This document shows positions 1-11,995 of a DNA stretch of 64,000 bases, piece after piece. Position 1 is the stretch's first letter. Every line of letters starts with the position of its first letter. Below the pieces are notes generated by a model. The model did no database searches, was not told the DNA's origin, and was given only the letters and a program-made list of their open reading frames with translations. The position numbers and the translations under genes were made by a program. This DNA is from Hippophae tibetana (Eukaryota; Streptophyta; Magnoliopsida; Rosales; Elaeagnaceae): positions 39,737,169-39,801,168 of the forward strand of contig CM072805.1 of the NCBI GenBank assembly GCA_037013495.1, read 5' to 3'.

Positions 1-549
1 GCAGTGAAGTGGATTCTACGGTACATGTATAGTACTATGGATATTGGTTTGAAGTTTGAAAGAGACAAGACTGAAGGCAAACACCTAGTTGGATACGTGG
101 ATTCTGACTATGTTAGAGATCTGGATAAGCGTCGATCTACAACTGGTTATGTGTTCACAATGGCAGGAGGACCAGTTTGTTGGAGACCAACATTGCAGTC
201 AACTGCAGCTTTGTCTACTACAGAGGCATAGTATATGGCTATAACAGAAGCATTCAAAGAAGCTATATGGCTTCTCGGGTTGACTAAGGATTTGGGTATT
301 GTTCAGAAGAACGTGGAGGTTTTCTGTGATAGTCAGAGTGCCATTTGTTTGGCAAAGAACTAAGTTCATCATGGTCGCACCAAGCATATCGATGTTCGAT
401 TTCATTTTGTTCGAGAAATCATCGATGGAGGGAATGTTATACTCCAGAAAGTCAGAACTGCAGATAACCCTGTAGATATGCTTATAAAGGTGGTTACATG
501 GATCAAGTTTCAACACTGCTTGAACTTGATCAAAATCTCTCGAGCTTAG
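1..549 (+). pseudogene. copia gag-pol, RNase H part, with two internal stops
   Basis: One reading frame stays homologous to copia RNase H from the window edge to the TAG at 547-549, apart from in-frame stops at 229-231 and 361-363. No frameshift is needed to follow it. The first stop replaces the acidic residue in the STTEAEY-type motif. The upstream integrase and reverse transcriptase parts lie outside the window. Confidence 0.85.
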
Positions 550-605
550 AGTGCCTAAGGCGTATTTGGAGGCAGCGTTATAAACTTTTTCGCTAAGGTG
601 GAGAT

Positions 606-1048
606 TGTTGAATATTGGCTCTAAAAGTAACAAATTAGGGAAATTAGTGGCCTAATTTGTGACATGATTTAAGAAAATTAGTGGTTTAATTTAAGGCTTA
701 AATTATGGTACAATGTAGGGAAAGGGAGTCTTGCTTTATTTATAAATAGGGAAGAGCTCATGCATTGAAGAACAAGTCAAAAATCAGAAAAATAAGAGAG
801 AGCATAAGTAAACTCAAAGAGAGAAAATTCTTGTGAATTTGAGAGTTTTTTGTGAGTTTGAGAAAACATTTGAGAGATATTATTAGTGAGAAAATTTGTA
901 TCTGTATTCTGTATATTTCCTATTGAGTTCAAATAATATTTGTTGTCTCCTGTAGACCTAGACGAATTGTCGAACCACGTAAATTCTGTGTTCATTTTAT
1001 CGCTTTGATATATTCATATATCGTTATTTATTACTTCCGTCCCCAACA
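606..1048 (+). repeat. 3' LTR of the copia remnant
   Basis: The 443-bp LTR starts TGTTGAATAT directly after the polypurine tract and ends CCCCAACA, giving the usual TG...CA termini. A TATA-like TTTATAAATAGG at about 738-749 could mark the R start. The partner LTR is not in the window. Confidence 0.75.
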
Positions 1049-2079
1049 TTAACAAATCAATACCTATGTTTAATTAAATAAACGACATGTGATTTTCATT
1101 TAGCTAAATATTTTTTTAACTTAAACCTATATTTATAAAAAACTAAGATGGGTACATATGAAAACATCACAGTCTTTCTGCAGATGGATTATGCATTTTC
1201 ACGTAGAGCTATTAAATTATTTGTTAGTCCAAGTTTTAACTCGAGGTTCCAAATAAAATAAAATTATTGAACTTAAAACTTATATTTAGGGAGCACAGAT
1301 ACGGGTACCTATAATTATAAATAAAATATATCAAAACAAAAGAAAAAAAGATAATATTTTATATAAACATATTTCTAAAATTACAATACCTTAAAATAAT
1401 TAGTTTAATACGTGTTAGTTGTAAAATAAATTCATAAAACATAACACAATATAAATGGTGTTATTCAAAAGAGTGATTTATAGGTAGTTTAATTAGTGAT
1501 GTGTTAGTAAATGAGTATAACTGTGGGATAAAATAATTTAAGAGATGAATAATTCATAAATATCTAAAATTATGGAGAAAATATAATTTTAATCATAAAT
1601 TAAATTTATCTTAATAGGTAAGCGGCTAATATCATGTAAATTTTTCTTAGTATGTATTCCCACATTTTATATTTCACACATAATAAAAACTCGATAGTTA
1701 ACATATTCATTAATCTATATAAACATAACATATTTACCATATATCTATGTATCCACTTATTATCTAAAAATTATAAAGAAAACCTTAATCTCTTTTTTTT
1801 ATCATCATTATTTAAACTGATTTAAGTATAAGTTGATAAACTATTATCACAGTGATTTTAGATCTTAATTAGTATTCTTTGTAATCCTTTTTTAGGTAGA
1901 ATAAAAATATCATTAATAATATGAGTTTTAAGTTATGTTTCTCAAAATAAATAAATAAATAATATTTTATATGTTCAAATTACGGTTTTAAAAAATATAT
2001 AATATTGAAACTTTTTTATTTTATTTTAGTATATATACGTTTATTACTTAAAAAGCATTGGACTGGACCAATTTTACTA
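1049..2079. other. AT-rich intergenic stretch
   Basis: No coding exon, RNA gene or structured repeat can be supported here. The stretch is A/T-dominated and lies between the copia LTR and the RPL37 promoter. Confidence 0.6.
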
Positions 2080-2215
2080 AGCCCAACTTTGAATATAATC
2101 GATCGACTTTCTAAGTCCAAGCCCAAGCCCAATAAAATACAAATAAAGATAAAACCATTATCGTATAAATTGCCTAAACTCTTTCTCGTCCTCGATCATA
2201 TTGAACTAGGGTTTT
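2080..2215 (+). promoter_or_regulatory. RPL37 promoter motifs: three site II elements and a telo-box
   Basis: AGCCCA (TGGGCT on the other strand, the plant site II motif) occurs at 2080-2085, 2120-2125 and 2126-2131. A TAGGGTTTT telo-box in reverse orientation lies at 2207-2215, just upstream of the start codon. Site II elements combined with a telo-box are known from plant ribosomal protein promoters, which matches the gene that follows. Confidence 0.65.
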
Positions 2216-2228
2216 CAGAAGCGCCTCC

Positions 2229-3414
<1,186 letters not shown>

Positions 3415-5754
3415 GTAATTTAGAGGATCTGCATTGGTACCGAATTACTATTTTGCTGTGAGATTTTATGTGTTAACTAAGGTTATAAGTACATTGTTTT
3501 AAACGAGTTACAAGGTACATTTCTGTTTTAGTTATTTATGAATTTCTGTAGTATGTAGCGCACTACATTTTGATTTTAAGTATTATGAAGACCATTGAGT
3601 TGCCTCTTCTTTATTTCGATAACAAAGTTGCTTTGTTTTTTATTGTCAATGACTTAATGTTAGTTTAACGTTAGTAGAATTGTTTATATGTTACACTATT
3701 AGTCTTTTTTGATACACGATTTCTGATTTGGATTTGTGTTTTTGTGAATTGCCTAATACATATCCTTTTCTTTAACAAGCCAAAACTATTTATTCATGCC
3801 CAAGTTTTTTTAACATATGATGCCGTGATTGATATTCTGTTTAAGGGTGTCTCTAGAACCAATGCCAAATTTCATCCCTAATGTGGAGCTATTTTGTTCT
3901 TTTTTTACTCTTCTTGAAGTTGACTCAATAGTTTAGTAATGTTTTTTGTATTTAGTATTTCGTTTGCTTGCCATCATCGTCGTCTATCTTTCATGCCAGT
4001 TTCTTTTTAACAAGGTGTTGGACTTGGGCACCAACAAAAGGTTCCAAAGTCCTTTTCTTCGGTAGAAAAAATAGACGACTTCAGGTTCAGATTCATTTGG
4101 TCCTGTAAATATAAATACAATTTCCTTTGACTTTTGGCACGTTTATTTATTCTTATAATTTGAAAGAATGGTTAATTTAGTTCAAATTTTTTTAAAAAAT
4201 GTATTTTTCGAGGGGTTAAATGAGGGAGAAATGGTGAGTGATCATTTGTTTGTTGTTTGTGTTTTTTTTTAATTGATAAAATATTTAAACTCGATTTATG
4301 AAATTTTGGATTTGATTAATCATATAAATTCATCACTCACTCTAATAGTCAGAGAGATGCAAGTGTTAATTACCTAGATATATGACTTGGCAGGAGCAAT
4401 TTGCCTCCTTAAAAGATCCCTATAGGCGGAAACAGAAAAATTACTAGTGGAAGAGTTTGGCATGCTATGTACTGTATAAATTTACCATTTTCTCCGGATG
4501 CTAAGCATACCTTGGAATTAGTGTTTGTGTTTATTTGCTTTATTAGTGTACATGTTTTTTTTCAATCAAATTTACACATTTCTTAATACTATAAAAATTA
4601 ATTTATTTATAATAATTAAAAATTGAATCTTTACAAAAACAATAGAACTAATATTTAATTATAATTTGAAAATAATTTGGTTATTTATGGTCTAAATTTT
4701 CACTTACTTGAAATGAATTGATTCCATAAAGTCCCATAAAAGAATAAAAAGTTAAATTCGTATAAGTTTTTATCATATAAATGATTATAATAATAATTAT
4801 GTTAATATTTACGACTTTTTTAAAGATCCCATGGTCAGGAAAAACTTTTATATGAGTCAAGTATATGAATATTTAGTATATCTTGATAATTTAAAAAAAA
4901 TATTATTGTTTAACTGTAAACTAATTGAGAGATTCTTTAAGTTATTCATGAATTTTGTTCATGGAAAAGTGTTTATGTGATAAAATTCAAAAGTTGTGGA
5001 AAATAGAGAGAAGGAATCGTAATTTGAAATACTATTTCCATCGTTTAAATATGGGTTCAAGCTCCCGAAATGATGAACAAAAGTAGCAGCTCAAGAAAGT
5101 TCAATAGCCAGCTGCTTTAAACAAACAAATGACTGCACAAGAAAATGGCGCCTACCAATATTTAAATTTATATGCTGAAAATAATTCCAAAACAATGTGA
5201 ATTGCTTGACATATTGTGTCCATATTCTTGGTTGAAAAGTTATTTTAAGTTTAACGACGGTTCAAACATTGATTTTAGTTCCATAATGTAAGTACATGAT
5301 GAGTGTAAAAAGTTTGATTCAAAAAAAAAAAAAAAAAGGAAAAGAGAAGAAATCGTATACAAATGTTTTTAAAGAATTGATATTTTCAAATCAATAAATA
5401 TTATTATTAAAACAAAATATATATTTTTAAAAATGAAAACTTAACATTTTTCTCAAGTAAAAAGGTAAAATTTTGTAAAACAAATGGGTATCACGGGAAA
5501 TACCTAAAAAATCCGATTCATATCCAGGCTGTCTAGCTCGTTGGCACCGATGATCGCTCAGTGTTTCTTTAACCTGCTTTCGGGGAAAAAGAAAAGAAAA
5601 GAAGAGAAAAGGTGTTGTTTATAACCTCATCATATAGCATTAGTTCCGCACATCTAAAATTTCTCTTTCGATCCTGAGCTTGTCTCGTCCGGAAATTCAA
5701 AATCTCTAGGTTTTCGAATTTTATTCTCTCAATTTCAAATTCGAAATTCAACCC
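3415..5754. other. intergenic: RPL37 3' region and Rab7 upstream region
   Basis: This holds the RPL37 3' UTR and AT-rich spacer, with an A-tract near 5321-5338. I see no coding exon, RNA gene or clear repeat family. The last roughly 100 bases before 5755 are probably 5' UTR of the Rab7 gene. Confidence 0.55.
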
Positions 5755-8234
5755 ATGGCTTCTCGTAGAAGAATGCTATTAAAGGTCATCATCCTCGGTG
5801 ATAGCGGGTAAGCTTGTTCTGAACTTCAAATTTTGTTTTAGCTTTTTCAATTTAGATTTTATTTTTGCTTCGTTGCCAATTGGAAACTAACCAAGAGATT
5901 GGTGGACGTTTGGTTTATCCTGTTGAGTTTTTTTTTTTCAGAATTTATGCGTTCTCTTTTTTTTCTTTCATCCGCTTAAATTTTGTATTAACTCAGCGTT
6001 TACATGTTTGATTAATTTGCAGGGTTGGCAAGACGTCGCTGATGAATCAGTATTCTCTAAACCTAGATCTCATATGTTTTTTCTTCGGATAGTTAGGAAA
6101 TTTAGTGTCATGGTGTGATGGTTTGGTAATTGATTTTTGCTGACTGTGTTTGTTTAGGTATGTGAATCGTAAGTTTAGTAATCAGTATAAGGCAACAATT
6201 GGAGCCGACTTTCTAACTAAGGAGATTCAGTTTGAAGATAGGTTGTTCACCTTACAGGTGAGACAGCTACTGAACTTTTTTTTTCCTGTTTAATAATTGG
6301 ATTAATTTCTCACTACGAATTTTGAAGCAAGAGTGACTAAGGTTATGTTCCTTTTTGATTCAATGAAATGGATGTGGTAAATATTTGGATACCTTGCACT
6401 TTGCTGCAGCAGTAAAGTCTTCTTTTTCCTCATTTGTTTGCACTTGATTAACTTGCCCAAGAAAAATGAAAGGTTATTGATTTACTGTATTATTCTCAAG
6501 TACAACTATTTTCTAATAGATTTTGTTTGACCATGCAGGTGAAACGGTGAATTTGTAATAGGAATATATCTGCCCTGTCAATTATGGGGTTCTAATGAGA
6601 TGATTTTTTTTTCTCTTTCTCTAGGCTTTACCTAGTTGATCTGGGTTTGAAAACAACGATGAAATTGTATATAGTTCATAGAACAGGAAAATTAAATCGG
6701 GCCAGTAGACTATTATGATGCTATGGAGATGCTGTTTGAAGGAATTCCTTGTTATGTCATATTACCTGTTCCTCCAAACTTAACATTGAATGCTTTAGTT
6801 ACCAAGTTAATGAATTATAGTGCAGTGTGAAGGGTGTGTGAAATTCATGTTCTTTCTTTGCTGGACAAATCTGAGCTGATTTCACTAGCATGTCTTTAGG
6901 TTGACAAGTGACAACCTTACTTTGCATTGCATAGATTTGGGACACTGCTGGGCAAGAAAGATTTCAAAGTCTTGGTGTGGCATTCTACCGTGGTGCAGAT
7001 TGCTGCGTTCTTGTCTATGACGTCAATGTGATGAAATCATTTGACAATCTAAACAACTGGAGAGAGGAATTTCTGATTCAGGTATCTTTCGTTAAATTTG
7101 CTTGCAACTATTCTCAAAATACATTGATATTAATAGAGTAATTAATGCTCTGTCTTTTTTTCTCCGGAATTGGATGTACAGGCTAATCCATCTGACCCTG
7201 AAAACTTCCCATTTGTTGTGTTGGGGAACAAGGTAGATGTTGATGGTGGGAATAGTAGGGTGGTAAGTTTTATTTCTTTGCTATATGTGTGTGATTTTCC
7301 CTGTATCCTCTGCAGTTGTCTCTCTCACATGGAGATGGAACAAAAAGATTTCCAAATTTTTGCTCTTGTTGCTTATGGTTTCTTTTGGTTGTAGGTCTCC
7401 GAGAAGAAAGTAAAGGCATGGTGTGCTTCCAAGGGAAACATACCATACTTTGAGACCTCTGCAAAAGAAGGAATCAAGGTTGATGCTGCTTTTGAATGTA
7501 TAGCCAAAAATGCACTCAAGAATGAACCTGAAGAAGAAATGTAAGTTAGATGAAATTGAATTGTCGTTGCATGCTGTTTATAGTTTTTATTTAAAACTGT
7601 TCATTTAAATTTGGTTGTTTCATTCAAAGAAAGTAGAAAGAATCAAAATGTAATTTTTTGTTTCAATAAAATTGATAATATTAAAGTTTATCAAAATACA
7701 AAGAGCCTTGGTTTCTACAGCATGGACTCCACTATCAAAATAATTTGACTAGTTGAAGAAGAAATTCTTTTATGTGATATTATAGAGTATCCAAAGCAAA
7801 CTCCTTTTGGATGAATGAATTCACACTGTAGATAACTTTATATCAAGACCAAGAACCAGTCAAATACAAATATTGTGGTTGCTGGATGCTACAAAGCAGC
7901 AACTTGTGACATACATGCTGCTTGCATGTAGTGTCACCTTTTTTTTTTGGGTGTTCTAAGCTGATACTTTGGTAGTAAATACATAATGAGAATGGTGTTG
8001 AAATGTACCTTGCATTTTAAAGTGAGGAAAGGCATCATTCTGTTCAATTAATAGTATGATATTGTGATAGCAAATTAGTTATCTCTCTCTCTCTCCCTCT
8101 ATCTGTCTTATTTTCTGCAGAGTACTAATTTTCTGTTTTGGGTTTTGTTTGATGACAATGAAAGATATCTTCCTGACACGATTGATGTGGCCGGTGGGGG
8201 GCGGCAACAAAGATCTTCAGGGTGTGAATGTTAA
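5755..8234 (+). CDS. RABG3: Rab7-type small GTPase (RABG3 family)
   Basis: Seven exons (5755-5807, 6023-6049, 6158-6257, 6935-7081, 7182-7262, 7395-7540, 8165-8234) give 207 residues, the normal Rab7 length. Rab7 GTPases direct late endosome and vacuole membrane traffic and fusion. The nucleotide-binding motifs are all present: GDSGVGKTS at 15-23, switch I ATIGADF, WDTAGQE at 62-68 with Gln67, NKVD at 125-128 and ETSAK at 156-160. The protein ends Cys-Glu-Cys, the double-geranylgeranylation signal. The second intron begins GTATTC, an unusual donor, but it is required to join CA to G TAT in frame. No stops or frameshifts are seen. The RABG3 paralogue number cannot be assigned from this alone. 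Confidence 0.95.
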
Positions 8235-9545
8235 AAATGAGTAATAACTTTTTTACTTCTTTGTTAAATTGTTGTTATTGCTGATTATAGTAAGATGTTC
8301 TTCAAAACTAGTAAATTAAGTATGATTTTGAATTTCAATTTGTATTATAAGTGGAATGGAGGATGCATTCTTATGTCTTTTCATTGTTTTTATAATATTG
8401 TATCGTACTGAGATTTCTAAGTGGTGCGCAGGTGCTCATATTAATGATCCTTGCTGATATATGTTATGAAAGTATCTCAATATATCTATTTAATAACGAA
8501 AACATTAAAAATTTATGACATATTTTGTTAAGCACTATCTCTATTCCCATTTCAGTGTTCGTTTATCTGAACCTTACCTAAGAACCCTTTCTTCGACAAA
8601 ACTGTATTTTGTCCTCTTCACTATTCTTCTAGGCATTATCAATATTCTTCAGGTTTTTTATGGGAAAACCTTTGTCTTTGCTAGAAATGAATTATTTTGG
8701 GTAAGGCTCCATAATTTTTGTTGTTGTTGAAGAAATTATAAAATAACAATGCTTTGGGTCAGTTTACACAGGTGTAAAATTGGTACACAGTGTAAATTAT
8801 GAGGTGAATAAATAACGAGGTCAACTTAATTAATACTTATTGAGATCGGATAATCTTGATAAATAATTATTTATAATAATTATAGAAAGATAATTAAGAT
8901 ATTATAATAAATTTATTTACATGATTAAAAAATGTGTATAAGATTAACTTTACACATTTACTTAGAAATTTAGAATCTCAATTCAACTTATCTTGCATAA
9001 CAAAGGATGATAATCAAATGTTCTTTTTTATCTTCATCACGAAATGAGATTTAAATCTCTTTTACATTTATCAAATTTTATTATTGACTTAAATATTGAA
9101 GAATTAAAAATCATTATTTTTATAGTGATTTGAGGTCTTGACTAGTTATTTTTTCTCACATATTCACAAATAAAAATTGTATTTAATGTTTATAAAAATT
9201 AACACCAATATATACATGTAATATTAGCTATTAATTTTAATATATCATTATATTTTGTTTATTTTTTAAAGATTAAAATTACATAAGATAATATATATCA
9301 TTTATTTTAAATGGGAAAATATATATGGTAAGTAAAGTAATTATATATATATATATATATATATATGGAAAATATAACATTTATGATAAAGAAAAAAATG
9401 TGTTGATATATATTAGATTTAAAGGAAGAATTATTAGCTAATGAAATATGAGCCTGAACCTATCCTCTATAAACTTGGTTTTGGTAATTACTAAAACAAC
9501 TTACATATAATTTCTACACTTTGATCAGCTGCCTACCACGCAGGC
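8235..9545. other. AT-rich intergenic stretch with an (AT)n microsatellite
   Basis: The stretch contains the Rab7 3' region. An uninterrupted (AT)n run lies at about 9342-9366. No coding exon is supported. Confidence 0.55.
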
Positions 9546-9555
9546 GACACGTGGC
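9546..9555 (+). promoter_or_regulatory. G-box/ABRE motif upstream of the 9784 gene
   Basis: GACACGTGGC is a full ABRE/G-box core, 230-240 bases before the start codon at 9784. bZIP factors are known to bind this motif. That it is active here is inference from its position only. Confidence 0.45.
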
Positions 9556-9783
9556 ATATTTGAATTGAAGAGAATAAGTAGAATTTTCTAGATACAGGCC
9601 TGGACGACAAACTTTTTACGTACCAAATCAATGTCGTTCATCTCTATCCTTTCTTGACCGACTCTCATCTTGGAATTAAATACATCGGTTCAGAACTTTA
9701 AGACGCTTCATCTCTTCTTCTTCTTTTTCCTGCTCTAGGGATTGGTATATAAATTCTAGTTGTAGTTTTGCTGTGTTATATTC

Positions 9784-10311
9784 ATGGAGGCTATGAAGGA
9801 GAAAGAAGCTGGACTATTGCGTAGCATTCTACCTCCGCGTCTTGAGGACGCTGGCCTCGAAGAATGTGCCCTCCCTCCAGACTCCATTAAAGAAGCTTTC
9901 TTAAAGGCTGCTACTGCCGTGAAATCGCGCGTACCTTCGATCTTCAATTCTGACGAAGACGAAGATGCGGATGCCGAATGTGTCAAGGACCCGTGGCCAG
10001 AAGCCAAGGATCGATCGGATGCCGTGGTCGGAGTTATGCCTGAAGGGGAGCTACCAGGATCATGTTCATCGGATAAAGGTGTTGGAACAACGGTAGATGT
10101 GGATGGTGATGACGTGGTGGTCGTTGGTGGTGAGAAGAAGGGTGATGAGATCTTGGTTGGTGGACATAAGGTGAGTAAAGGAGAGAAAGCTTGCGTTGTA
10201 GGACTCGAGGGTTTGGATGATGGAGAGAAAAAGGTGGGAAGCGACGATGGAGATGATGATGAGGAACAAGGTAAACGAGAACGCCCAATTCTAACCGAAG
10301 GTTTTGTTTGA
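9784..10311 (+). CDS. acidic plant-specific protein, function unknown
   Basis: This is an intronless frame of 175 codons. The N-terminal 50 residues are rich in conserved-looking sequence (an LPPRLEDAGLEECALPP block, then SIKEAFLKAA and AVKSR), which I associate with a plant-specific family of unknown function. The rest is low-complexity and acidic: a DEDEDAD run near residue 57, Val/Gly/Asp repeats and a DDGDDDEEQ run near the C-terminus. There is no signal peptide, membrane segment or known catalytic motif. A second ATG three codons downstream (9793) is an alternative start. TATATAAA at 9746-9753 is only about 30 bases from the ATG, so if it is used the leader would be very short. Confidence 0.75.
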   Translation: MEAMKEKEAGLLRSILPPRLEDAGLEECALPPDSIKEAFLKAATAVKSRVPSIFNSDEDEDADAECVKDPWPEAKDRSDAVVGVMPEGELPGSCSSDKGVGTTVDVDGDDVVVVGGEKKGDEILVGGHKVSKGEKACVVGLEGLDDGEKKVGSDDGDDDEEQGKRERPILTEGFV

Positions 10312-11995
10312 AATTAAAATCAACGATAAAAGCCTTTGTCTTTTTCCTTGGATCTGTATGGAACTTGTATGATAGTGTTTTATCTAGGCTATGGATTTAT
10401 TTCGAGTTATATGTAGTAGTTTTCTGAATGATTGATAACATTTTCTTTGGTTAAACAGATCAACTGTGAAGACTGAATGTTTCATATTGTGATTGTTATA
10501 CAGTCATACTAAGTTATGTTATTGTGAATTTCTGCTATGCTAAGCTATAAGTTAAGGTCTTCAAAAATATATGAAATGGAAGATTGGTGTTCTTGGATTG
10601 TTAAAATAGATACATTCATTGGATTCAATCGTATGATTGTTGGTGAACTATCCCATGCTGCAAAAGATTTGGAATTGTTTTCTTGTGGTTTTATAGGTTG
10701 GAAAAGATATTGAGTCTATTTGTATACACAAGTGTGATCTGGCGTGAAATCTTATTGTGTCAAGTTAAGTGAGTTGGAGTCATTTGATGAAGCTTTCGTA
10801 TGAAGATGAGTTTCATATAAAATGGGAAGAGAAGGATATAAGTTAGTAGAAGTTTAGAGTGATGACTTTGTTATTTAACTTTAATCTGTTCGATGAAGAA
10901 CTGATTGAAAAGTACAAGCATACAAACGGTACGAAAATCATCAGGTATGCGTGGAATCATATTGGTTTACGAATATATTGAGAAGTCAAATAGATATGTA
11001 TAATTAAATGTTTTTATTATTATTTAAATCCAATTAATGGTACTTAATATTTAGATATATTAATTAATTATATATTATTTAATTAAATATTTAGATATTA
11101 TAAATTTAAATATTAATTAATCATATTAGTTATTTTGATAAAAAAAATAAAGTAAAATTATAAATAATATATATTAATTAAATTATTGATGATATATTTA
11201 ATCATATATTTAAATATTAATTAATCAATATTATTTATTTACTGTTAAAATCCTTAAATAGTTATTCACAGTTTGAAAATATATGTAACATTTTATACTA
11301 TTAACTCTTTTAAATTTTGTATGATTTTAATTTATTTTTTTTCACTTAAAAATTGATTGAAGTATGAAAGTGGATAGATGTTGTATTTCTTACTTGATTT
11401 TTTAACAATTTACAGATTTATATATCTAGATAACGTGATCCGACCAAAATCTACTTTAACGCAAACTATTGACTTGGGATGTTGTAGTTTCTTAATGCGT
11501 AACAGTCTAAGATAGGATTGATTTTTGTTATACCTAAGCTAACTGGACACGATGGGGATGCTAGTTCTTGGGGAACAATGAGCATAGGATCAAATTTTGA
11601 TACATGTTAGTTTATTGGATTTGCTTTCATATAAGTGGTTTCAAGGAAAGTTGTATTATTGAAAGTGGTTTTAAAAAAAAAACATGTAGGTGTTTTGAAT
11701 GAAAATGTTACAAATGAATTTAAGGGATATTTAGTAATTATTTTAAGAGTTAGACATATATTCAAAACTAATTCTCTCAAAATCAAAATAAGTATTAATT
11801 CTCTTAAAAGTATTATAATATTTCTTAAAATTTTGGTAACACTTATCTTAAAGATTGTCAAATACCTTGAGAAGTTATTAGAAATAATTTTAACTAAAAA
11901 GAGATGCAGTTCCACGAAGAATAGAAGTAGTGGGGTATTCCCAAACAAATGTTCTCATATTTCTTACAATTCATTTCAAGCTATTAGAAAAATAA
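10312..11995. other. intergenic, AT-rich, between two convergent genes
   Basis: This lies between the 3' ends of the 9784 gene (+) and the LEA_2 gene (-). It is extremely AT-rich around 11000-11250. No exon or RNA gene is supported. Confidence 0.55.

Larger units (their letters stand above)
1..1048 (+). mobile_element. 3' remnant of a Ty1/copia retrotransposon (RNase H end plus 3' LTR)
   Basis: The first 549 bases encode the C-terminal RNase H region of a copia polyprotein. Seen in order are a VDSDY active-site-like motif, a DKRRSTTGYVF motif, an FCDSQSAICLAKN motif and a TKHIDVRFH motif. The frame is broken by a TAG at 229-231, where the family normally has Glu, and by a TAA at 361-363. A purine-rich tract at about 594-604 precedes the LTR. 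The element is truncated by the window edge, so neither its 5' end nor its target duplication can be seen. It is non-functional on sequence grounds. Confidence 0.88.

Noticed and set aside
9746-9753. TATATAAA as the definite TATA box of the 9784 gene
   Set aside because: It is only about 30 bases upstream of the ATG, which would leave almost no leader; it is noted but not called as a separate promoter.
10034-10288. His/Pro-rich minus-strand frames opposite the 9784 gene
   Set aside because: They are complements of the acidic Asp/Glu/Gly/Val codons of the plus-strand gene and have no independent support.
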